Shown here: positions 46,035-57,110 of the stretch, piece after piece
Layout: the number at the start of each line of letters is the position of its first letter
How positions within the stretch are numbered: position 1 is the first letter of the stretch
DNA from: Piscibacillus halophilus
GTDB taxonomy: Bacteria > Bacillota > Bacilli > Bacillales > Alkalibacillaceae
Assembly: GCF_900110685.1 (NCBI RefSeq)
Contig: NZ_FOES01000006.1
Span: 1-64,000, forward strand
Length of the DNA stretch: 64,000 nt
Reading direction: 5' to 3'
Translations under genes and position numbers: made by a program
The notes under the pieces: model-generated
Databases searched by the model: none
Told to the model about the DNA's origin: nothing
What the model saw: only the letters and a program-made list of their open reading frames with translations

Positions 46035-47411
46035 TTATTTACCGAGACAGAATTGGGAGAATAACTGATCGATTAATGATTCATGAACATTATCTCCAAT
46101 AATCTCTCCTAATAACTCCCACGTTCTCGTAATATCAATTTGAACTAAATCTAATGGCATTCCTGATTCAATACCATTTAACGCATCATCTAAAGCTGAT
46201 TCCGCTTGTTCGAGTAACTGAATATGACGAACGTTCGATACATACGTTAAATCAGCTGATTCTAATTCACCATCAAAAAACGTGTTTGCAATCGCTTCTT
46301 CTAATTCATCTACACCTTGTTCTTGTAGAAGTGAAGTTGTAACGACTGGAGCACCATTAGCTGCTTCTTTTACAGCACTCATATCAATGTTTTGTTCTAA
46401 GTCCGTCTTATTCACAAGAACAATGACGTCCATTCCTTCTGCCGCTTCAAATAATTCAGCATCTTCTTTCGTAAACTCTTCATGACCGTTTAATACTAGT
46501 AAGATTAAGTCTGCTTCTTTTAAAGCTTGGCGAGAACGATCGACCCCAATTTTTTCAACGATATCTTCTGTCTCACGAATTCCCGCTGTATCAATTAAAC
46601 GTAATGGGACACCTCTCACATTGACGTATTCCTCAATGACGTCACGAGTCGTTCCTGGAATCTCCGTTACAATGGCTTTATTTTCATGTGCTAATTTATT
46701 GAGTAAAGAGGATTTTCCAACGTTTGGACGACCAATGATCGCCGTTGCAATCCCTTCTCTTAATATTTTCCCTTGTTTAGCTGTTTGAAGAATCTTTTGA
46801 ACTTCTTTTTGAACATGAGATGCTTTTTCAATCAACATATCATGCGTCATTTCTTCAACATCATCATACTCTGGATAATCTATATTCACCTCAACATGAG
46901 CAACCGTCTCAATCAATTCTTGACGTAATTGTCGGATTAATTGAGATAAACGACCGTCCATTTGTTTGAGGGCGACATTCATAGCTCGATCCGTTTTAGC
47001 ACGGATAAGGTCCATGACCGCTTCAGCTTGAGAAAGATCGATACGGCCATTTAAGAAAGCTCGTTTTGTAAACTCTCCTGGCTCTGCTAGACGAGCTCCC
47101 TCTCTTAACACTAATTGAAGAACACGGTTAACTGAAACCATTCCACCGTGACAGTTAATTTCTATTATATCTTCACGGGTGAAGGTTTTAGGACCTTTCA
47201 TAACCGTAATCATCACTTCTTCGACTAACTCATCCGTTTTTGGATCCATAATATTGCCGTAGTGAATTGTGTGTGAATCCACTTCATTTAAATCTTTACC
47301 TTTAAACACTCGATTAGCAATTGAAAATGCATCATCCCCACTTAATCTAACAATGGCAATTGCACCTTCTCCAATCGGCGTTGAAATCGCAGCAATTGTA
47401 TCTTGTTCCAT
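46035..47411 (-). CDS. mnmE: tRNA modification GTPase MnmE
   Basis: A 458-residue GTPase (TrmE/ThdF). N-terminal tetrahydrofolate-binding domain ([22 protein letters not shown], ending [19 protein letters not shown]), helical domain, and a Ras-like G domain with G1 [13 protein letters not shown]3 DTAGIRE and G4 NKTD. The C-terminal FCLGK carries the catalytic cysteine. The ATG at 47411 has GGGGTG in front. It works as a complex with MnmG, encoded next. An array of 21-bp repeats lies upstream. Confidence 0.98.
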   Translation of the reverse strand: MEQDTIAAISTPIGEGAIAIVRLSGDDAFSIANRVFKGKDLNEVDSHTIHYGNIMDPKTDELVEEVMITVMKGPKTFTREDIIEINCHGGMVSVNRVLQLVLREGARLAEPGEFTKRAFLNGRIDLSQAEAVMDLIRAKTDRAMNVALKQMDGRLSQLIRQLRQELIETVAHVEVNIDYPEYDDVEEMTHDMLIEKASHVQKEVQKILQTAKQGKILREGIATAIIGRPNVGKSSLLNKLAHENKAIVTEIPGTTRDVIEEYVNVRGVPLRLIDTAGIRETEDIVEKIGVDRSRQALKEADLILLVLNGHEEFTKEDAELFEAAEGMDVIVLVNKTDLEQNIDMSAVKEAANGAPVVTTSLLQEQGVDELEEAIANTFFDGELESADLTYVSNVRHIQLLEQAESALDDALNGIESGMPLDLVQIDITRTWELLGEIIGDNVHESLIDQLFSQFCLGK

Positions 47412-47606
47412 AACCTTCACCCCTTTCAAGGCTTATTTTACAGGAAATTGATTGCATAATTTCCTAACTTAAAACAATAACATATTTCAAGTAAAAAGAA
47501 AAGCTAAATATACGGCTAAATATTTCCATAGAAATGAGCTTTTACTCGCCTTCTACCAAGGATTCAAGGACCATTTCTACTGGTTACAAATCTAGTGACG
47601 ACAATT
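47412..47606. other. upstream region of mnmE
   Basis: No gene or clear promoter recognised; AT-rich spacer between the mnmE ribosome site and the GATAATAAA array. Confidence 0.5.
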
Positions 47607-47772
47607 AGATAATAATAAAGAGTAATTTCTAATAAAATGTTCTATTTAGATAATAAAATTTAAAAAATAGATAATAAAATTTGAAATTTAGATAATAAAT
47701 TCTTGGATTTGGATAATAAACTTCAAAAATGGATAATAAAACTCAAAAATTAGATAATAAACTTTCTAAGAT
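47607..47772. repeat. eight-unit tandem array of 20-21-bp degenerate repeats, core RGATAATAAA
   Basis: The core RGATAATAAA recurs at 47607, 47627 (degenerate, only TAATAAA kept), 47648, 47669, 47690, 47711, 47731 and 47752. Spacings are 20, 21, 21, 21, 21, 20 and 21 bp. The bases between are variable but AT-rich, often with a TT(T)GAAA or TTCAAAAA pattern. The array lies between the jag terminator and mnmE. Period and placement match the array at 26511, though the core is unrelated. Confidence 0.82.
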
Positions 47773-47783
47773 CACTTCCATTT

Positions 47784-47812
47784 AAAAAGACCTCCCTTAA
47801 CGGAAGGCCTTT
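47784..47812 (-). terminator. terminator of the rpmH-rnpA-spoIIIJ-jag group
   Basis: AGACCTCCC (47788-47796) pairs with GGAAGGCCT (47802-47810) with G-U pairs; TCTTTTTAAA follows on minus. Confidence 0.8.
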
Positions 47813-47818
47813 GATTCA

Positions 47819-48442
47819 TTATTTATTCGGTTTAATCACGATATATCGATTAGGATCTTTTCCTTCTGAGTGAGTTGTAACGCTGTCGTGGTCATGTAAA
47901 GCTGTATGAATGATTTTACGCTCAAATGAAGGCATTGGTTCAATTTTAACATCTTCGCCTGTTCGAACGGCCTTACTCGCCAACTTTTCAGCTAATTGAT
48001 GCAACGTTTCATTTCGTCTTTCACGATAATTCTCAGCGTCTACAACAACTGTTACATATTGTGATGCATCTACTTTATTCACCGCTAAATGCGTTAAGTA
48101 TTGTAATGCATTTAAAGTTTGTCCTCTCTTACCGATGAGTAAACCAATTTTTTCGCCAACGAGTTCAAATACAAGTTCATCGTCATTGTTATGAACTTTC
48201 ACGTCGACCTCTACTCCCATTTCAAGAGAAACACTTTGTAAGAATTGTTGTCCAATTTTAGCTAAGTCAATCTTTTCTTGGACTTTAACGTAAGCACGTT
48301 TGGATCCAAAGATTCCTAACAAACCTTTTTTTCCCTCATCAATCACTTCTAAGTTAACTTGATCTTCTGTAAGGCCTAATTGACGAAGCGCATTCTCTTT
48401 AGCTTCTTCAACTGTTTGACCACTAGCCGTTATTTCTCTCAC
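47819..48442 (-). CDS. jag: RNA-binding protein Jag/KhpB
   Basis: A 207-residue protein with Jag-N (REITASGQTVEEAKENALRQLG), a KH domain (GLLIGKRGQTLNALQYLTHLAVN) and a C-terminal R3H domain (RKIIHTALHDHDSVTTHSEG). It binds RNA together with KhpA and influences cell elongation and division in Gram-positive cocci; in Bacillus its name comes from its place beside spoIIIJ. Its GTG start overlaps the spoIIIJ stop (GTGA). The domain order is complete. Confidence 0.97.
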   Translation of the reverse strand: MREITASGQTVEEAKENALRQLGLTEDQVNLEVIDEGKKGLLGIFGSKRAYVKVQEKIDLAKIGQQFLQSVSLEMGVEVDVKVHNNDDELVFELVGEKIGLLIGKRGQTLNALQYLTHLAVNKVDASQYVTVVVDAENYRERRNETLHQLAEKLASKAVRTGEDVKIEPMPSFERKIIHTALHDHDSVTTHSEGKDPNRYIVIKPNK

Positions 48443-49221
48443 TTTTTAGATCCCCCATTTTTTTGTTGTTCTTCAAATTGTTTCATCATTGGACGACGAA
48501 TAAAAATGGTTTGAACGATCATGAATAAGTTACCTACTACCCAGTAAAGTGCTAATGCTGATGGGAAGAATAATGCAAAACCACCAATCATTAATGGTAA
48601 TAAGTATAACATAACTTGCATTTGTGGGTTCACACTAGCTGGTTGCCCAGCCATCATAATTTTCTGCTGAATAAAAGTCGTTGCCATTGTGATGATGGCC
48701 AGAATAATACTTGGTTCACCTAATGAGAACCATAAGAAATCATATTCTCTAATCGGTGGGAATCTTACAATCGCATGATAGAATGCAATTAAGATTGGCA
48801 TTTGTGCTATGATCGGTAAACATCCAGCCAATGGGTTAACACCATGTTTTTGGAATAACGCCATCGTTTCTTGCTGTAATTTCTGTTGTGTCTGTTGGTC
48901 TTTAGAAGAATATTTTTCTCTTAACTTCTGAATCTCTGGCTGCAATAATTGCATTGCCTGAGATGATTTTAATTGTTTAATATTTAATGGAAGGATTAAT
49001 GTACGAAGTAATACAGTCACAATAATAATCGCTAATCCGTATCCATGATTGAAAATACCTTCTGCAATAAATTCAATTAACGTAATTAACGGCCATACAA
49101 AAAACTCTTCCCAAACCCCTTCTTTAGTATCCTGAGTAAGGTCTTGGTTTACATCCATACAACCGGATAAAAAAACCGCTATGCCTATTAACGCTATAAC
49201 AAGTATAATCTTTTTGCGCAC
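48439..49221 (-). CDS. spoIIIJ: membrane protein insertase YidC1/SpoIIIJ
   Basis: A 260-residue Oxa1/YidC-type insertase. It is made as a lipoprotein: the lipobox LSGC ends at Cys21. Then come five membrane spans: TM1 around GYGLAIIIVTVLLRTLILPL with the groove Arg, a coiled cytoplasmic loop (QLLQPEIQKLREKYSSKDQQ), and the conserved HGVNPLAGCLPIIAQMPILIAF. It inserts membrane proteins with or without SecYEG and is needed for stage III sporulation in B. subtilis. Start is GTG at 49221 with AGGAGG. Confidence 0.97.
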   Translation of the reverse strand: MRKKIILVIALIGIAVFLSGCMDVNQDLTQDTKEGVWEEFFVWPLITLIEFIAEGIFNHGYGLAIIIVTVLLRTLILPLNIKQLKSSQAMQLLQPEIQKLREKYSSKDQQTQQKLQQETMALFQKHGVNPLAGCLPIIAQMPILIAFYHAIVRFPPIREYDFLWFSLGEPSIILAIITMATTFIQQKIMMAGQPASVNPQMQVMLYLLPLMIGGFALFFPSALALYWVVGNLFMIVQTIFIRRPMMKQFEEQQKNGGSKK

Positions 49222-49343
49222 TCTCTATTTCCTCCTAACAAATCGACAAACTACTAACATTATAATGGTTTGTAAGGTTTATTAAACTCTATTAAGTATT
49301 TTAGCACTTCTTCTATATCTTTTACCATAAGAAATTCAATCAT

Positions 49344-49685
49344 TTATTGACGAAACATGTTAGATCGTTTTAAAACATGACTTAAACTCTTTTTTATTTC
49401 AAAAAAACCCATATCACTTGTTGGTTTTCTAGCAATAATAATTAAATCAAAATTCGGCTTAATTTCATCTTCTAATTCAATTAATGCATGTCTTAAATAT
49501 CGCTTCACTTCATTTCTTTTAACGGCATTCCCGATCTTTTTCCCAACGGATAAGCCAACACGAAAGTGAGCTTGGTCCTTTTTTTCATAAAAATATAGAA
49601 CCAGTTGACGATTCGCAAATGAATGACCATGTGTGAGTATTTTTTGAAACTCTTCATTCTTTTTAATTCGATATTCTTTCTTCAT
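49344..49685 (-). CDS. rnpA: ribonuclease P protein component
   Basis: A 113-residue basic protein cofactor of RNase P that helps bind the 5' leader of pre-tRNA. Marks are YRIKKNEEFQKILTHGHSFANRQLVLYF, FRVGLSVGKKIGNAVKRNEVKRYLRHAL (read in parts) with the RNR-like KRNEVKR, and DLIIIARKPTSDMGF. The open frame extends 27 codons upstream, to 49766, into the rpmH terminator; family length favours the ATG at 49685. No strong ribosome site is visible, which is common for rnpA in this position. Confidence 0.95.
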   Translation of the reverse strand: MKKEYRIKKNEEFQKILTHGHSFANRQLVLYFYEKKDQAHFRVGLSVGKKIGNAVKRNEVKRYLRHALIELEDEIKPNFDLIIIARKPTSDMGFFEIKKSLSHVLKRSNMFRQ

Positions 49686-49754
49686 AACCATTTCATCCAT
49701 TCTTCTACGAGCTATATCAATAGGATTACACAACTTTATTGAATCTATAAAGTG

Positions 49755-49784
49755 AAAAAAGACCACTGATATGGTTTCAGTGGC
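49755..49784 (-). terminator. terminator/attenuator between rpmH and rnpA
   Basis: CCACTGA (49763-49769) pairs with TCAGTGG (49777-49783), followed on minus by TCTTTTTTC. It abuts the rpmH stop and would let L34 be made in excess over RnpA. Confidence 0.8.
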
Positions 49785-49919
49785 CTAAGCAGAAAGTTTC
49801 TTTCTTCCTTTTTTACGACGACGAGCTAGAACATTACGTCCATTTTTCGTTTTCATTCTAGCACGGAATCCGTGAACTTTATTTCTTTTACGTTTATTTG
49901 GTTGGTATGTGCGTTTCAT
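49785..49919 (-). CDS. rpmH: 50S ribosomal protein L34
   Basis: A 44-residue basic ribosomal protein: [20 protein letters not shown] at the start, then [20 protein letters not shown] and KLSA. This is the full family length and sequence pattern. AGGAGGTG lies ahead of the ATG at 49919. It marks the left border of the dnaA-upstream oriC part, as in nearly all bacteria. Too short for most automatic frame lists. Confidence 0.98.
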   Translation of the reverse strand: MKRTYQPNKRKRNKVHGFRARMKTKNGRNVLARRRKKGRKKLSA

Positions 49920-50463
49920 TATTAACACCTCCTGAAGATCTATACACGTTGTCTTTCATTCCTTCAAAAAACAGTCCAAATTAGTATATAAAATGTTACC
50001 TTTGTTGTCAAATCAGCAACGCATATTTCATTGTAATCCAAACTCCATTATAACACAAGACATATTTTTATCCACAACCCTCATGAACACTTACTTTTTG
50101 ATTATTAATTATCCACACACCTTTTCGACAAATAACCCACAAATTCTACACTTGTGGACAATATTTTTATACAGCTTTGTTACAGGTGTGGATAAGTTTT
50201 TCAAACCATTGAATTAAAAGTCATTTTCTGCTATGATAATGTTGTTCAACAAGTGGATAAGTGGTTTTGCTTAATATGTTTTTCCACAGGTTGTGAATAG
50301 TTTGTGGATAGTTAATCACATCCTGTTTAACTTGTTATGCACATATTTGTGGATTTTGTCGATATTTGTACATATACCTTGATAGCTCTGCCTATCATTA
50401 TCCACATGTGTGTTTTTTTATTTTGGCCTCTAAAGGGAGTTTAGAACTAAGGGAGTGAACTAG
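49920..50463. other. rpmH-dnaA intergenic region (upstream oriC part)
   Basis: 544 bp without a gene. It carries the divergent promoters of rpmH and dnaA and the upstream DnaA-box group described separately. Confidence 0.9.
50068..50406. other. oriC: oriC, upstream DnaA-box cluster
   Basis: Perfect TTATCCACA boxes at 50068-50076, 50109-50117, 50398-50406 and, inverted, 50187-50195. One-mismatch boxes at 50153-50161, 50252-50260, 50280-50288 and 50303-50311. This is the incAB-like half of a bipartite Bacillus origin and also the likely DnaA autoregulation site in the dnaA promoter. Confidence 0.93.
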
Positions 50464-51810
50464 TTGGAGAATATATCTGAAATATGGACAAAGGCTTTGG
50501 CTGAGATAGAGAAAAAAGTCAGTAAACCTAGCTTTGATACTTGGTTGAAATCAACTGAGGCTAAATATATAGAAAATGATCAAATTATTATCGCAGCTCC
50601 AAATGAATTTGCGAGAGATTGGCTAGAAAACAGCTATTCTAAATTAATCTCTTCTACAATTTACGACATTACTGGAGCTGAATTACAACCTAAATTCATC
50701 ATTCCAGAAACAGAAGATCTGGATGAACCTCTTAAACAACCGGTTAAAAAAATGAACCAATTAAAAAATGATCACCAATCTTCTAAAACGATGCTTAACT
50801 CGAAATATACGTTTGAAACATTCGTCATTGGTTCTGGAAACCGTTTTGCTCATGCTGCATCTCTAGCAGTAGCAGAAGCACCAGCAAAAGCCTACAATCC
50901 CCTATTCATCTATGGTGGAGTTGGCTTAGGTAAAACACACTTAATGCATGCAATTGGCCATTATGTTCTTGAGCATAATCCTTCTGCCAGTGTGGTCTAT
51001 ACAACTTCTGAAAAATTTACGAATGAGTTTATTAATTCAATTCGTGATAATAAAGCGATTGACTTCCGTAACAAATATCGTAATGTAGACGTGCTGTTAA
51101 TAGATGATATTCAATTTTTAGCTGGTAAAGAACAAACTCAAGAAGAATTTTTCCATACGTTTAATACATTACATGAGGAAAACAAACAAATTGTCATATC
51201 CAGTGATCGACCACCAAAAGAAATTCCAACTTTAGAAGATCGACTGCGTTCTCGCTTTGAATGGGGCCTAATTACAGATATTACACCACCAGATTTAGAA
51301 ACTCGTATTGCAATCCTTAGAAAAAAAGCAAAAGCCGATGGATTAGATATCCCTAATGAAGTCATGCTTTATATCGCTAATCAAATCGACACCAACATTC
51401 GTGAACTAGAAGGAGCCTTGATTAGAGTAGTCGCTTATTCTTCTTTAGTTAATGAAGATATTGATGCGGCTTTAGCAGCTAATGCCTTAAAAGATATTAT
51501 TCCAAATAGTAAGCCTAAAGAAATTACGATAAAGGGAATTCAAGAAGTTATTGGTGAAAAGTACCATGTTCGTATAGAAGATTTCGCAGCCAAGAAACGT
51601 ACTAAATCAATCGCTTTTCCAAGACAAATTGCGATGTATTTATCACGTGAGTTAACCGATTTCTCATTACCTAAGATCGGTGAGGAATTTGGAGGACGTG
51701 ATCATACTACTGTGATTCACGCACATGAAAAAATTTCTAAAATGATGTCGAATGATTTACAACTTCAACGTGAAATTGATGAATTAATTGAAACCATCAA
51801 ATCTCATTAA
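50464..51810 (+). CDS. dnaA: chromosomal replication initiator DnaA
   Basis: A 448-residue AAA+ initiator (446 in B. subtilis). Domain I begins [23 protein letters not shown]; domain II is a short linker near residues 85-110; domain III has Walker [16 protein letters not shown] and Walker [13 protein letters not shown]; domain IV ends with the DNA-binding signature [15 protein letters not shown]. It melts the origin by binding DnaA boxes and then the DnaA-trios downstream of its own gene. The start is a TTG at 50464 after GGGAGTG. Box clusters flank the gene on both sides. Confidence 0.99.
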   Translation: MENISEIWTKALAEIEKKVSKPSFDTWLKSTEAKYIENDQIIIAAPNEFARDWLENSYSKLISSTIYDITGAELQPKFIIPETEDLDEPLKQPVKKMNQLKNDHQSSKTMLNSKYTFETFVIGSGNRFAHAASLAVAEAPAKAYNPLFIYGGVGLGKTHLMHAIGHYVLEHNPSASVVYTTSEKFTNEFINSIRDNKAIDFRNKYRNVDVLLIDDIQFLAGKEQTQEEFFHTFNTLHEENKQIVISSDRPPKEIPTLEDRLRSRFEWGLITDITPPDLETRIAILRKKAKADGLDIPNEVMLYIANQIDTNIRELEGALIRVVAYSSLVNEDIDAALAANALKDIIPNSKPKEITIKGIQEVIGEKYHVRIEDFAAKKRTKSIAFPRQIAMYLSRELTDFSLPKIGEEFGGRDHTTVIHAHEKISKMMSNDLQLQREIDELIETIKSH

Positions 51811-51820
51811 GTTGTGAACA

Positions 51821-51960
51821 TGTAGATAAGTTGTACACATTTATAAACAGCTTATCCACATGTGAATAACTTGGCAAACGAAAGTTAAATAGAGTTATTC
51901 ACAAATTCACAGGACCTATTACTATTATTACGATATTTTATAAAACATAAATAAATATAT
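51821..51960. other. oriC: oriC, downstream DnaA boxes, DnaA-trios and unwinding element
   Basis: Boxes: TGTAGATAA 51821-51829, TTATCCACA 51852-51860 directly abutting TGTGAATAA 51861-51869, and TTATTCACA 51895-51903. After a GGACCT spacer come triplets ATT ACT ATT ATT ACG ATA (51918-51935), which fit the DnaA-trio pattern, then an AT-only stretch to about 51960. This is the expected site of strand opening. Confidence 0.9.
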
Positions 51961-51984
51961 GACTACCGTTTTTAGGAGGGCATT

Positions 51985-53127
51985 ATGAAAATATTAATAG
52001 AACGTGAACCGTTAATGAACAGTATTCAAAATGTCATGAAAGCTATTTCTTCAAAAACGACTATTCCCATTTTATCTGGAATTAAATTGGAGGCTAATGA
52101 TCAAGGAGTCAAATTAACAGGAAGTAACTCAGATATTACGATCGAATCCATCATTCCAGTTGAAGAAGATGGAATTGTTAATATCCATGAAATGGTTCCA
52201 GGACAAATTGTTGTTCAAGCTAAGTTTTTACCAGAGATTATTCGTAAACTACCTGATCATCAAGTCGAAATCAATGTAGATAGTGATCTAAATCTACAAA
52301 TCAAATCTGGACATGCTGAATTTAAATTGAACGGTCAAGATGCTGAAGAATATCCACAACTTCCAGTTTTACAAACGGATAATAGTTTTGACTTACAAAT
52401 CGATTTATTAAAAATGCTAATCCGCCAAACGAACTTTGCCGTATCCGTTTCTGAAACAAGACCCATTTTAACCGGAGTGCATTTAAAACTAGAAAATGAC
52501 TTATTAGAATTAGTCGCAACCGATTCACACCGACTAGCATCTAGAAAAATTACGATGAACGACTCTGAACAGTTAACCTTTAATAATGTGGTCATCCCAG
52601 GTAAAAGTTTAAGTGAATTAAACAAGATCCTAGATGAAACACAAGAAACCATTCAAGTAAGTGTGACTGATAATCAAATTTTATTTAGAACTAAGAACTT
52701 ATACTTCTTATCTCGTTTATTAGATGGGAATTATCCAGAAACATCCCGCTTAATCCCAAATCAAAGCAAAACAGTCGTCAAAGTAGATTCAAAAGAATTA
52801 ATTGAATCTATTGATCGTGCTAGTCTTTTAGCTAAAGATAATCGTAATAATATCGTTAAACTAGTTACAAAAGGTCAAAATACTTTACAGATTACAAGTC
52901 ACTCACCAGAAGTTGGACAAGTAGAGGAAACATTAGAAACGGACTCTATCGAAGGTGAAGACTTAAAGATTTCGTTTAATGCAAAATATATGATTGATGC
53001 ATTAAAAGCTATTGATTCAGATCAAGTATCGATTAACTTTACTGGTGCAATGCGTCCATTCGTGATTCGCCCTGAAGAAGATGATGAACAAATTTTACAA
53101 TTAATCACTCCAGTAAGAACGTATTAA
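51985..53127 (+). CDS. dnaN: DNA polymerase III beta sliding clamp
   Basis: A 380-residue clamp (378 in B. subtilis) with three similar domains. Marks are MNSIQNVMKAISSKTTIPILSGIKLEA at the start, VEINVDSDLNLQIKSG, RPILTGVHLKLENDLLELVATDSHRLA in the middle and the C-terminal FTGAMRPFVIRPEEDDEQILQLITPVRTY (read in parts) that ends the binding pocket for clamp partners. It lies downstream of the origin opening site; AGGAGGG precedes the ATG. A terminator follows, but yaaA-recF-gyrBA continue on the same strand. Confidence 0.99.
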   Translation: MKILIEREPLMNSIQNVMKAISSKTTIPILSGIKLEANDQGVKLTGSNSDITIESIIPVEEDGIVNIHEMVPGQIVVQAKFLPEIIRKLPDHQVEINVDSDLNLQIKSGHAEFKLNGQDAEEYPQLPVLQTDNSFDLQIDLLKMLIRQTNFAVSVSETRPILTGVHLKLENDLLELVATDSHRLASRKITMNDSEQLTFNNVVIPGKSLSELNKILDETQETIQVSVTDNQILFRTKNLYFLSRLLDGNYPETSRLIPNQSKTVVKVDSKELIESIDRASLLAKDNRNNIVKLVTKGQNTLQITSHSPEVGQVEETLETDSIEGEDLKISFNAKYMIDALKAIDSDQVSINFTGAMRPFVIRPEEDDEQILQLITPVRTY

Positions 53128-53170
53128 AATTAATAAACAACTAGCTCACCCAAATTGTTAATAAAAAAGA

Positions 53171-53210
53171 ACTGAACGATCGATTTAGTCATCGTTCAGT
53201 TTTTCTTTTT
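53171..53210 (+). terminator. terminator of dnaA-dnaN
   Basis: ACTGAACGAT (53171-53180) pairs with ATCGTTCAGT (53191-53200), followed by TTTTCTTTTT. Confidence 0.9.
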
Positions 53211-53218
53211 GTGGATAA
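53210..53218 (-). promoter_or_regulatory. isolated DnaA box after dnaN
   Basis: TGTGGATAA, a perfect inverted TTATCCACA, just after the dnaN terminator and before yaaA. It may place yaaA-recF transcription under DnaA. Confidence 0.55.
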
Positions 53219-53383
53219 GTTCATGTGAAGTTACACGTATATGATTATCAGTTTTTCAATTGGTAAAACTAAAGGATGGTTCAGTCTTTCCCTGTCCTGT
53301 TCTTTGTCTACTGGTGCTTTTCTTAAAGATAATAATTTAGTAAAATAAACATATGACGGAAAGTTGGAAAAGAAGGTGACAAA

Positions 53384-53614
53384 ATGCCTGAAATTATCGA
53401 AATAGATACCGATCACATCACACTTGGACAGTTCTTAAAATTAGCAAATATCATTGATTCTGGCGGTATGGCAAAAGTTTTTCTTAAAGAATTTGATGTG
53501 TATGTAAACGGAGAATTAGATGATCGACGTGGTCGAAAGCTTAAAGTTAATGACATTGTCGAAATTGAGAGTGTCGGCACTTTTCAAGTTGGACAAACAA
53601 CATCTAATGATTAA
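53384..53614 (+). CDS. yaaA: S4-domain protein YaaA/RlbA
   Basis: A 76-residue S4-like RNA-binding protein: ITLGQFLKLANIIDSGGMAKVFLKE, then VYVNGELDDRRGRKLKVNDIVEIE, the complete S4 fold. B. subtilis YaaA contributes to 50S subunit assembly. Always placed between dnaN and recF in Bacillaceae. AAGGTGA precedes the ATG. Followed by recF after a 36-bp gap. Confidence 0.96.
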   Translation: MPEIIEIDTDHITLGQFLKLANIIDSGGMAKVFLKEFDVYVNGELDDRRGRKLKVNDIVEIESVGTFQVGQTTSND

Positions 53615-53650
53615 TACGTAGTAAAGTTGAAAATCCAGAGGAGTCACTTC

Positions 53651-54769
53651 ATGTATATCGAAGAAATTACACTTACCCATTACCGAAATTACGATCAATT
53701 ATCGGTTTCCTTCGACAAAAAAATTAATGTCATTATTGGAGAAAATGCCCAAGGGAAAACGAATCTAATGGAAGCGATCTATGTATTAGCTTTTACAAAA
53801 TCTCATCGGACACCAAGAGACAAAGAATTAATTCAATGGGATGCAGAGTATGGTAAAATAGAAGGAAGGGTTTTTAAACGGAATCAGAGCTTCCCTCTAG
53901 AAGTGATTTTTTCAAACAAAGGAAAAAAAGCTAAATTCAATCATATCGAACAAAAACGACTGAGCGAATACATTGGAGCGATGAATGTCGTGATGTTCGC
54001 TCCAGAGGATCTTAATTTAGTTAAAGGGAGCCCTTCAGAACGGCGGAAGTTTTTCGATATGGAAATTGGGCAAACTCAGCCGATCTATATCTATCATTTA
54101 GGTCAATATCAACGAATATTAAAAGAGCGAAACGCCTTACTTAAAGAGTTACAACGTCAACCACAGGCTGACCCTACAATGTTAAGAGTTTATACAGATC
54201 AATTGATTGATCATGCATCCATCATTCTAGAAAGGCGTTTTTTATTTTTGCAAAAGCTCCGTAATTGGGCTCAACCTATTCACGAAGGAATTAGTAGAGG
54301 GTATGAACAGTTAAATATTGACTACGATGCTAGTGTTGATGTATCAGAAGATATGGATTCGGAAAAAATAAAAATAGTTTTAGAGGAATATTTTAACAAA
54401 ATAGAATCGAAAGAAATCGAGAGAGGGACAACATTAGTTGGACCTCATCGAGACGATTTAATTTTTTATGTCAACGACAAAAATGTACAAACATTTGGAT
54501 CACAGGGGCAGCAGCGTACAACAGCTTTATCCCTTAAACTAGCAGAAATTGAATTAATTTATGAAGAAGTAGGAGAATATCCTATTCTTCTATTGGATGA
54601 TGTGTTAAGTGAGCTGGATGATTATAGACAATCTCATTTACTTAATACCATTCAAGGGAAAGTCCAGACGTTTGTGACAACGACAAGTGTAGATGGCATA
54701 GCCCATGATACCATTAGTCAAGCTGAAATATTTACAATTCATAATGGTTATTTAGTTGAGGAAAGGTGA
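53651..54769 (+). CDS. recF: recombination mediator RecF
   Basis: A 372-residue SMC-like ATPase (370 in B. subtilis) that with RecO and RecR loads RecA on gapped DNA. Marks: [42 protein letters not shown] (Walker A part GENAQGKTN), [23 protein letters not shown], the signature [19 protein letters not shown] and Walker [14 protein letters not shown]. The frame is open to 53627, but AGAGGAG fits the ATG at 53651. Head of the recF-remB-gyrBA string. Confidence 0.98.
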   Translation: MYIEEITLTHYRNYDQLSVSFDKKINVIIGENAQGKTNLMEAIYVLAFTKSHRTPRDKELIQWDAEYGKIEGRVFKRNQSFPLEVIFSNKGKKAKFNHIEQKRLSEYIGAMNVVMFAPEDLNLVKGSPSERRKFFDMEIGQTQPIYIYHLGQYQRILKERNALLKELQRQPQADPTMLRVYTDQLIDHASIILERRFLFLQKLRNWAQPIHEGISRGYEQLNIDYDASVDVSEDMDSEKIKIVLEEYFNKIESKEIERGTTLVGPHRDDLIFYVNDKNVQTFGSQGQQRTTALSLKLAEIELIYEEVGEYPILLLDDVLSELDDYRQSHLLNTIQGKVQTFVTTTSVDGIAHDTISQAEIFTIHNGYLVEER

Positions 54770-54778
54770 GGATGAACG

Positions 54779-57039
<2,261 letters not shown>

Positions 57040-57049
57040 GTTAGGGTAA

Positions 57050-57084
57050 GAGCGCAAATGATGATTAATGTATGCTTTGCGCTC
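57050..57084 (+). other. hairpin between gyrB and gyrA
   Basis: GAGCGCAAA (57050-57058) and TTTGCGCTC (57076-57084) form a perfect 9-bp stem with a 17-base loop. ATTACC, not a T run, follows, so it is not a standard terminator; it lies 13 bp before the gyrA ribosome site. Confidence 0.6.
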
Positions 57085-57110
57085 ATTACCATTTAGGGAG
57101 GTAATGACGG

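Noticed and set aside
47607-47772. DnaA-box array, because minus-strand units read TTATTATCC/TTATCCA
   Set aside because: None reaches more than about seven of nine positions of TTATCCACA; the conserved part is TTTATTATC.
49686-49766. N-terminal extension of rnpA
   Set aside because: Would start within the rpmH terminator hairpin and give an over-long RnpA; the family start MKKEYR is at 49685.
51645-51660. TATCACGTGAGTTA in dnaA resembling parS
   Set aside because: Central CACGTG only; outer bases of the parS consensus are missing.
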